Positions 57,983 to 64,000 of a DNA stretch of 64,000 nt are shown in pieces; the stretch's first letter is position 1; each line of letters opens with the position of its first letter. The DNA comes from an uncultured Roseibium sp. GTDB lineage: Bacteria > Pseudomonadota > Alphaproteobacteria > Rhizobiales > Stappiaceae. The translations under genes and the position numbers were made by a program. Where the stretch lies: positions 1-64,000 of the forward strand of contig NZ_CANLVF010000002.1 in NCBI RefSeq assembly GCF_947494555.1, given 5' to 3'. Below the pieces are notes generated by a model. That model had not been told where the DNA came from, made no database searches, and saw only the letters and a program-made list of their open reading frames with translations.

Positions 57983-58618
57983 ATGCTGGACTTTTTCATC
58001 AATGCGTTTGCAACGCTTTTCGTCACCATTGACCCTGTTGGCCTTGCGCCGATGTTCCTGGCGGTCACCGCCGGAATGAGCCAGTCTGACAGGCGAAGGG
58101 TGGCCGTTCGAGCAACGCTGACAGCGGCGGGAATTCTTCTTATCTTCTATGCGTCGGGACAGACTGTCCTGAATGTTCTGGGAATTTCCGTCTCGGCGTT
58201 CCGCGTCGCAGGCGGAATTTTGCTGTTTTTGATAGCCATCGAAATGGTCTTCGGAAAACGACAGGAGCGCAAGGCGGAAACAGCGGAAAAGGCCGTTGAA
58301 TCCCCGGGGCATCATGGCACGGTGAACGAAGTGGCAATCTTCCCGTTGGCTATTCCGCTGATTTCGGGACCGGCCACCATTTCAGCCATTATTCTCTTGT
58401 CGAGCCAGGCTCCGGACACGGTTGCCTACGCGGGTCTTGGCGGTGTGATCGCCGTTATCCTTCTGAGTTGCCTGGGAGCGTTTCTTGTGGCGGACAAGCT
58501 GGAAAGACTTCTCGGCGAAACTGCGCAGCTTGTAATCACCCGCTTGCTCGGCGTTCTTCTGGCCGCGCTATCGGTGCAGTTTGTCGCTGACGGTGTGCTT
58601 TCCTTTGTGCAGAGCTAG
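57983..58618 (+). CDS. MarC family integral membrane protein
   Basis: This 211-residue protein with six hydrophobic helices has the MarC signature TIDPVGLAPMFL near the N-terminus and the FPLAIPLISGPATISAII repeat in the second half. The function is unknown; the early link to multiple antibiotic resistance has not held up. It is transcribed away from gyrA and overlaps the convergent small secreted protein gene by 4 bp. Confidence 0.88.
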   Translation: MLDFFINAFATLFVTIDPVGLAPMFLAVTAGMSQSDRRRVAVRATLTAAGILLIFYASGQTVLNVLGISVSAFRVAGGILLFLIAIEMVFGKRQERKAETAEKAVESPGHHGTVNEVAIFPLAIPLISGPATISAIILLSSQAPDTVAYAGLGGVIAVILLSCLGAFLVADKLERLLGETAQLVITRLLGVLLAALSVQFVADGVLSFVQS

Positions 58619-58992
58619 CGCTGCAGTTTGAGCTTGAACTCTTGTTGCGAGACACCGTGAACGCTGTCTCGTGCCCTGATGATCACTTCATCCAGCCCGT
58701 CCGGAACGGACACGCCTGAAAGAGACCGGGTGAAGGGTTGCTCTTCCACGTGAGGGTGTAGAAGCACCCTTTCGCCAAGAAGCTTGCCGTCAGGCGTATA
58801 AACCTGCCAAAGGTCGGCATAGTGGTCCCAACCGGTGTCGCCATGCTTGAGCGTTACAGAAAACGACCAGGTATCGCCGGATTGGCGCGCGGTTGCCTCG
58901 ACAATTTCAACATCACCAGCGACTGCATAAGTGCCAAATCCCTGTGTCGCCAGCGCGACACAAGCGATGAAGGACATCTTCATTAACTTCAT
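58615..58992 (-). CDS. small exported protein, unknown function
   Basis: This protein of 125 residues has a signal peptide (AVA/GD near residue 25) and a compact beta-rich domain (SGDTWSFSVTLKHGDTGWDHYAD region, given in part, then LHPHVEEQPFTRSLSG). The pattern suggests a small immunoglobulin-like fold, but I do not recognise the family. ATG 58992, with GGAG 9 nt upstream, is chosen because the signal peptide begins there; the frame to 59097 has no ribosome binding site. Confidence 0.7.
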   Translation of the reverse strand: MKLMKMSFIACVALATQGFGTYAVAGDVEIVEATARQSGDTWSFSVTLKHGDTGWDHYADLWQVYTPDGKLLGERVLLHPHVEEQPFTRSLSGVSVPDGLDEVIIRARDSVHGVSQQEFKLKLQR

Positions 58993-59154
58993 AATCTGAA
59001 CTCCGATCAACTCGAACCCACTTGTCGCAGATGGCAATCGTTTGCGCAAAGTAACGTGTGCGTCATTAGCGCAGAAGCCTTTCAAGCCAGGTCTCAAAAG
59101 CAGCTTGCTTGCAAGCTTTCCCGGATTTCTTCATGCTCGTATCTGGAGGAAAAA

Positions 59155-59487
59155 ATGCCGGTCAACGAAGACGCAGTGAGAGAAAAGCTGATAGCGCTCA
59201 AGCAGGAGTTGGAGTCCTATAGCGAAATCTCCGAAGACGCTCGTGCAACGGTCACGCTTGACCAGCAATCCGTCGGACGGCTTTCACGAATGGATGCGTT
59301 GCAGGGTCAGGCCATGGCACAGGCGTCAGAGCGGCAGCGGCGTGCGGATATTCAAAAGATCGGCGCGGCGCTCAAACGGCTTGACGAGGGTGAATACGGT
59401 TTCTGTGTCGAATGTGGAGAAGATATTGCAGCAAAGCGTCTGGAAGTCGATCCCGCTGCGGCGTTCTGTATTCGCTGTGCCCGCTAA
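59155..59487 (+). CDS. DksA/TraR-type zinc-finger protein
   Basis: This 110-residue protein has an N-terminal helical hairpin (about 5-75) and a C4 zinc finger (Cys84, Cys87, Cys105, Cys108). It is shorter than DksA (about 150 residues) and resembles the small DksA/TraR paralogues that bind the RNA polymerase secondary channel. It lacks an obvious DxxDxA coiled-coil tip, so regulatory activity is uncertain. A strong GGAGGAAAAA lies before the ATG. Confidence 0.85.
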   Translation: MPVNEDAVREKLIALKQELESYSEISEDARATVTLDQQSVGRLSRMDALQGQAMAQASERQRRADIQKIGAALKRLDEGEYGFCVECGEDIAAKRLEVDPAAAFCIRCAR

Positions 59488-60005
59488 CGCGTTGATGACA
59501 CATGATGGCTCAGTGAGCGCAGAAAGCCGTTCACCTCAGCAGTTATCTCTTCGATCGGAAAATTCCGAAGCCGCGCCTCGGTCCAGTTTCCTGCTGGATC
59601 CACTATTCCTTGCAGCTGCGCAAGGGCAAGGGTTTCGTTCTTTGAAAGCGTCATTTTGCTGGCTGTTTCCAGCAGGAGGAGAAGATCATGAATGCGGCGC
59701 ATGACCGACAGGGCAGCGCCCATGGGCTCCTTGAGACTGGGGTTTTCGCGCCAGCTTGCACCGTGAAAAACTTCCTGGGTCACTCTTTGCCCGGCGCCGC
59801 GGCAATCATAAGCGATGCACCCCTTGAAGCCGAGGTCTTCACGGTCTGTAAAAATGCGGCACCTGTCATCGTCGTCAAGGTTCGGACAAACCTCACAAGC
59901 TCCTTTATCGATCGCAAAAGATTCGGAACGGTCAAAGGCAAAGACGACGCAACAAAGTGCTGCGCATGAAGAGCAATCCGGTGTCAGTAAGTCCTGGTCA
60001 GGCAC
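59484..60005 (-). CDS. Cys-rich metal-chelating protein (YkgJ-like)
   Basis: This 173-residue protein has a dense cysteine region: Cys11, Cys14, Cys18, Cys19, then CEVC, a further Cys in the DDRCRIF segment, and GCIAYDC. The CxxCxxxCC arrangement resembles the zinc- or iron-chelating YkgJ/Fli family. A C-terminal helical part follows. GTG 60005 with GGAG at 5 nt is preferred; the open frame continues upstream only to a TTG at 60044. It converges on the DksA-like gene with a 4-bp overlap. Confidence 0.72.
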   Translation of the reverse strand: MPDQDLLTPDCSSCAALCCVVFAFDRSESFAIDKGACEVCPNLDDDDRCRIFTDREDLGFKGCIAYDCRGAGQRVTQEVFHGASWRENPSLKEPMGAALSVMRRIHDLLLLLETASKMTLSKNETLALAQLQGIVDPAGNWTEARLRNFPIEEITAEVNGFLRSLSHHVSSTR

Positions 60006-60065
60006 TGGAACTCCTTTTGCCACACCTGCCAATTCGCAAACCAAACGAAAAACGACGACGCCGCG

Positions 60066-60773
60066 TCACGAGTTCATAAGGTTTCTTTTCTTCAGTGACC
60101 TTTTGAGTTTCCAGAGCTTTTTGCTCTTGCGCTCCTTCAAGCCCTGCGGCTCGGAGAGTTCAGCCATCAGCGAACTGCGCTTTTCAAGCCGCGCCAACCC
60201 GGTCCATCCGCGATAAATCGTCAGGTCAAGCTGTTTCATGTTCGCCTCGAACACGTCGTTCACGAAACGAAGTATTCTTCGATTTTCCAGCTCCACGTAG
60301 AAACTATCCAATTCGCCGCCCTCGCAATAGGGGGCGCTGTCGATGTCATCGAAGAAGATAACGCCGCCTTCCCTGACATAGGGGAAGAAACCGTAAAGTT
60401 CCTTTTTCACATGTTCGGTGGTGTGAAGTGAATCGATGAAGAGCATATCAATGCCCTTGCCGAGTACCGGCGCGTCACCGATGATCTTTTTCACGTCCGT
60501 GGAATCGGACCTGATAAACTGCCATTTCGGCGAAGCCGCCACCTTGGAACAGTCATCAATATCAACTGAAACAAGGACACCCTGGTCACCTTGGTGCAAT
60601 GCATTCAGAAAGAGTTTCGTTGACTTTCCCGATTGCACTCCGAGCTCAAGGATTGTCGGGTTCTTCAGGCCAACGGCATGCGAGTGCATCGTCAGATAGT
60701 GCTTGGCATTGAAATGCAAGCCTTCACTGGAGTTGAGTGTGTTCCTGACGCTTTCCAGGATTTCGTCGTACAT
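60066..60773 (-). CDS. class I SAM-dependent methyltransferase
   Basis: This 235-residue protein has the motif I strand ILELGVQSGKST, an acidic VSVDIDD motif, a DMLFIDSLHTTEHV motif and a GGVIFFDDID strand, in line with a cephalosporin hydroxylase/Methyltransf_24-like enzyme often linked to polysaccharide loci. ATG 60773, with AAGG 8 nt upstream, is used; longer frames to 60974 add a basic, non-conserved leader that overlaps the acyltransferase gene. The C-terminus is very Lys-rich. The acceptor is unknown. Confidence 0.75.
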   Translation of the reverse strand: MYDEILESVRNTLNSSEGLHFNAKHYLTMHSHAVGLKNPTILELGVQSGKSTKLFLNALHQGDQGVLVSVDIDDCSKVAASPKWQFIRSDSTDVKKIIGDAPVLGKGIDMLFIDSLHTTEHVKKELYGFFPYVREGGVIFFDDIDSAPYCEGGELDSFYVELENRRILRFVNDVFEANMKQLDLTIYRGWTGLARLEKRSSLMAELSEPQGLKERKSKKLWKLKRSLKKRNLMNS

Positions 60774-60930
60774 TTGAAAACCTTCATTCCGAGAGCGCGG
60801 GCTCATCCGCCTCTCAGTTATGATGCCGTAGGCCATACATCTTTTCGAGGCATGGCACTTCCGCGGAGCATTGTCCAATTGTCGAACAGTCTCAGCTCTC
60901 TCGAGACGTTCGGCGGTTGCAGTTTTCTTT

Positions 60931-63012
60931 CTATTTAGCGCCAGACAGAATTTCCCGCGAAATTTCTTGAGCAACCGCTTCTGCGCCGAGCTTGCTCATG
61001 TGATCATCATCTCTGTAGTAGAGAAGCCCATCCTCGTTAAACGGGTCGCAAACATTGTCGTCACAGACAAGGTTCATCGGGTCATATTGAAAAACATTTG
61101 GATTTGCGGCGACAATTCGTTCAACTGAATCCTTGTAAGGCGTCAATCGTTCTGTGACGATATCGACATCTAAGGCGCATTTGTCAGATTTGGTCGTGCC
61201 AAACCTGTCGAGACAGCCACGGATGTCAAATCCCATCTCTGGAAATTGGTGTACGAAAATCACTTTTTTGCCTGCCTTGACGATTTCATCGACTGTGTGC
61301 TGCAAGCCGAGTTCGAATGCTTCCTGATTGCTGTTCGACTGAAGCGAACCGTCGAGAAAGGTGTACGTCCAAGGTTTTAATAGATACTCTTTCTCAATCT
61401 CTCCAAATGGCTTTCCGGTAAATCTTCCCGCGTGTCTGCCTACAAGCAACACCCATTTCACATCATCCCTTTGAATGAGGTTTCTAATAGCAGGAGTAAT
61501 AACGTCTTTGCAGCCGAACGAGATTTTTTTGAAAGTAATGCTGTCGGTGTTCAGGAACGGATTGCAACCAACCTTTCCGATTGCAATGACATTAGAATCC
61601 AGTTTGTTTTCGTCAAACAGATGCTTAAAGCCATGTGTCAAAGCCATCATGTGACTGTCGCCGACAAGAGCTACCGTTTCCGGATACTTTTTCTCAGATT
61701 CATAGCATGTCTCCAACGCATACGGGTGGTTGGCGCTGCACGCGCTCGTGGTCGGAAAGAAATAGGTGAGTTGCGAAAGGTTCCTGAGATTCGCCGTGAT
61801 CGAGCGGAATGGCAATCCGTCGCGGCTGTATGTGTTGTAGCCGAAGAAGCCGACAACACACATCAATAGAATGAGTACGGTGACCTTGATCCTGCCGTAG
61901 CCGCCAACACGGATGGGACGTTCAACCAGCCTGTATGTGAGCCAGGCCAGCCCGACAGAAAGAACAACCGCGCCTAAGCGGATCATCAGACCGGGTGTTT
62001 GACCTTCGATGACCCTGGCGAAGGAGAGCAATGGCCAGTGCCACAGATAAAGCGGATAGCTGATCAAACCAAACCAGATGGCAACCTTGTTTGCGAGGAT
62101 TTTCCGGTTAATCCAGGCTCCGGGTCCTGCAACGATAATGAATACGGCACCAAGTACTGGCACGACAGCCCAAAACCCCGGAAAACTCAGATCCTTTGAT
62201 ATCTTCCAGAACCCGAAGACCAAGAGAGCGCTACCAAGAAATGAAGTGGTGTTCGAAAGCGTCCGACCGTCAGGGACTGTTTCTTCCCTGTAGACAGCTT
62301 TGGCCAACCAACCGTCTATCCTGGGTTTGATTTCAGAGAACGTGGTCCACTTGTAGCGGGTCAGCCATGCCAAAACACTTCCGCTCATCAACTCCCAAAA
62401 CCTGGTTTGTGGCGAATAGAACGCGGCGACTGGATCTTGTCCGATGGCATCGAGATTGAGCAAAAAGGAGACAAGCGCCAGAACCACGGCAAGCGTGAGC
62501 AGATTGAATCCCCGTTTCCAGGCAATCCACAAAAGCATCGGCCAAACTATGTAAAACTGCTCTTCGATGCCGAGGCTCCAAAGATGCAGGAGCGGTTTGG
62601 TTTCGGCCGCATTGTCGAAGTAGCCCGCTTCACTCCAGAAAACAAAATTAGAAACAAATCCAGCGCCGGCGGCAATGTGCTTCCCCAACTGCATGTACTC
62701 ATCAGCAAGAAGGGTGAACCAGCCAAAGGCGAAGCAAGCCACCAAAACAAGCAGCAAGGCGGGGAAAATCCGCTTGATACGGCGGGAATAAAATTCAACG
62801 AAGCTGAAAGTTCCTCTGTCGAGATTTTCAAAAATGATCGTTGAAATGAGAAAACCCGAAATCACGAAGAATACATCAACACCGATAAACCCACCCGGCA
62901 TCCAGGCAGGAAAGGCGTGAAACGCGACAACCGGAACCACAGCAAGCGCTCTCAGGCCGTCGATGTCGGCGCGGTACTTCGGATGCGACATGTGCGGTAA
63001 CTGTGTTGTCAT
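60931..63012 (-). CDS. acyltransferase 3 / SGNH fusion (OafA-like)
   Basis: This 693-residue membrane protein has about ten transmembrane helices of the acyltransferase-3 family: DIDGLRALAVVPVV near residue 17, then FIGVDVFFVISGFLIS and SLGIEEQFYIVWP. A periplasmic SGNH domain follows (GDSHMM and the late DDDHMS). Such fusions O-acetylate surface polysaccharides. ATG 63012 precedes the conserved start; the frame to 63045 has no clear ribosome binding site. It lies upstream of the methyltransferase gene on the same strand, which suggests a joint role in glycan modification. Confidence 0.9.
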   Translation of the reverse strand: MTTQLPHMSHPKYRADIDGLRALAVVPVVAFHAFPAWMPGGFIGVDVFFVISGFLISTIIFENLDRGTFSFVEFYSRRIKRIFPALLLVLVACFAFGWFTLLADEYMQLGKHIAAGAGFVSNFVFWSEAGYFDNAAETKPLLHLWSLGIEEQFYIVWPMLLWIAWKRGFNLLTLAVVLALVSFLLNLDAIGQDPVAAFYSPQTRFWELMSGSVLAWLTRYKWTTFSEIKPRIDGWLAKAVYREETVPDGRTLSNTTSFLGSALLVFGFWKISKDLSFPGFWAVVPVLGAVFIIVAGPGAWINRKILANKVAIWFGLISYPLYLWHWPLLSFARVIEGQTPGLMIRLGAVVLSVGLAWLTYRLVERPIRVGGYGRIKVTVLILLMCVVGFFGYNTYSRDGLPFRSITANLRNLSQLTYFFPTTSACSANHPYALETCYESEKKYPETVALVGDSHMMALTHGFKHLFDENKLDSNVIAIGKVGCNPFLNTDSITFKKISFGCKDVITPAIRNLIQRDDVKWVLLVGRHAGRFTGKPFGEIEKEYLLKPWTYTFLDGSLQSNSNQEAFELGLQHTVDEIVKAGKKVIFVHQFPEMGFDIRGCLDRFGTTKSDKCALDVDIVTERLTPYKDSVERIVAANPNVFQYDPMNLVCDDNVCDPFNEDGLLYYRDDDHMSKLGAEAVAQEISREILSGAK

Positions 63013-63192
63013 CAGCCTAACTTCAGCGCCGCAAGGTGAGTTCACGGCCCGTCTTTGAAAACAGAGTCGGGGGTGTGTCTGAGGTTGGGCGCTGTTTTTT
63101 CATTGAAGAGCGTTTGTGACAGTTGACCATATCAACGATCTAGTTTGATTCCTGAAGAGCCGGTTGGTCTTGAAAATCATCATCTGGAGCTA

Positions 63193-64000
63193 TTACTCCC
63201 ACTCGATCGTGCCGGGAGGTTTGGAGGTGATGTCGTAGGTCACCCTGTTAATGCCTTGCACTTCGTTGATGATCCGCGTCGCCGTTTCCCCGAGAAACTC
63301 GTGGCTGAAAGGAAAATAGTCCGCTGTCATGCCGTCGACCGAGTTCACAGCTCTCAGGGCGCAGGCATAGTCATAGGTCCGGTAGTCGCCCATGACGCCA
63401 ACCGTGCGCACCGGCAGGATTGCAACGAATGCCTGCCAGATCTCGTCATAAAGGCCGTGCTTGCGGATCTGATCGATATAGACCGCATCCGCCTTGCGCA
63501 GGATATCCAGCTTGTCGCGCGTGATTTCCCCTGGGCAGCGGATTGCAAGACCGGGGCCAGGGAATGGATGGCGCCCGATGAAACTGTCGGGAAGACCAAG
63601 CTCCCTGCCAAGTGCCCTCACCTCGTCCTTGAAAAGCTCGCGCAAGGGCTCGACGAGCTTTAGGCCCATTTTTTCAGGCAAGCCACCAACGTTGTGGTGC
63701 GATTTGATGGTGACGGATGGTCCGCCGGAAAAACTGACGCTTTCAATGACATCCGGATAGAGCGTGCCCTGGGCCAGAAATTCCGCGCCCTCGATTGTGT
63801 TCGCATATTTCTGGAAAACGTCGATGAATAGTTTCCCGATCGTTTTACGCTTGGTTTCCGGATCTGAAACACCTTCCAATTCGTTCAGAAAGAGGTCAGC
63901 CTCGTCCGCGTGAATGAGTGGGATGTTATAGTTATCCCTGAACATGGAGACGACTTCATCGGCCTCGTTTTGCCGAAGCAAACCATGGTCGACAAAAACG
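63193..64000 (-). CDS. guaA: GMP synthase (glutamine-hydrolysing), C-terminal part
   Basis: The frame enters from the right edge and ends at 63193, giving the last 269 residues or so. It includes [10 protein letters not shown] of the ATP-pyrophosphatase domain, then [19 protein letters not shown] and [11 protein letters not shown]. It ends in [15 protein letters not shown], the standard GuaA dimerisation-domain C-terminus. The enzyme makes GMP from XMP. The amidotransferase and P-loop parts are outside the window. Confidence 0.97.
   Translation of the reverse strand, partial: VFVDHGLLRQNEADEVVSMFRDNYNIPLIHADEADLFLNELEGVSDPETKRKTIGKLFIDVFQKYANTIEGAEFLAQGTLYPDVIESVSFSGGPSVTIKSHHNVGGLPEKMGLKLVEPLRELFKDEVRALGRELGLPDSFIGRHPFPGPGLAIRCPGEITRDKLDILRKADAVYIDQIRKHGLYDEIWQAFVAILPVRTVGVMGDYRTYDYACALRAVNSVDGMTADYFPFSHEFLGETATRIINEVQGINRVTYDITSKPPGTIEWE

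Overview
The window looks like chromosomal DNA from a marine-type alphaproteobacterium. The evidence is the conserved order gyrA, coaD, two cyclophilins, queA, tgt; the neighbouring kdsA and eno; the soluble phosphatidylcholine synthase; IalB, HspQ and DUF4864 proteins; and a moderately high G+C with little spacer DNA. A Stappiaceae-like genome (Roseibium/Labrenzia) is my best guess from gene content, not a demonstrated assignment.

Layout. (1) 1-8.4 kb, minus strand: the start of an RTX calcium-binding protein, then a three-gene unit (subtilisin-trypsin fusion, helical-repeat trypsin-like protease, large DUF4062 plus transmembrane protein). It resembles a proteolytic conflict or signalling cassette and is the best candidate here for an undescribed system. 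(2) 8.8-14.4 kb, plus strand: a DUF6165 protein, then a guanidine-I (ykkC) riboswitch in front of an ABC importer, a GdmH-type guanidine hydrolase and two small metal-associated proteins, one with 20 histidines in its first 40 residues. (3) 14.7-18.8 kb: Abhydrolase_9 membrane hydrolase, Tat-exported patatin, enolase-superfamily enzyme. (4) 18.9-30.8 kb, minus strand: purine uptake and catabolism (BMP-type ABC importer, XdhC, XdhB, XdhA, hydroxyisourate hydrolase, LysR regulator), with a quinone oxidoreductase upstream. (5) 30.9-38.4 kb: phosphatidylcholine synthase, DUF2182 protein, UbiH-like hydroxylase, DUF1801, AEC transporter, lipid A-type acyltransferase, Chloroflexus-type malyl-CoA lyase, HspQ. 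(6) 38.4-45.2 kb: IalB, YejA-like peptide-binding protein, a degenerate adenylate-forming protein, a degenerate REC/GGDEF-like protein, a 264-bp MITE-like element and a FrnE-type DsbA protein. (7) 45.2-57.8 kb: housekeeping block eno, kdsA, galU, SDR, DUF4864, tgt, queA, two cyclophilins, coaD, gyrA. (8) 58-64 kb: MarC, small secreted protein, DksA-like zinc finger, Cys-rich metal-chelating protein, methyltransferase, SGNH-acyltransferase and the 3' part of guaA.

How the genes work together. The riboswitch operon should sense free guanidine, import it and hydrolyse it to urea and ammonia with a nickel enzyme; the His-rich protein and the small membrane protein probably serve metal supply. The purine block should import purines, oxidise hypoxanthine/xanthine to urate and open 5-hydroxyisourate. 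No uricase or OHCU decarboxylase lies in the window. tgt and queA form the queuosine pair, and kdsA, galU and the LpxL-like enzyme contribute to the envelope.

No tRNA, rRNA, CRISPR array, prophage or complete insertion sequence was seen. All family calls come from reading the translations; no database search was run.
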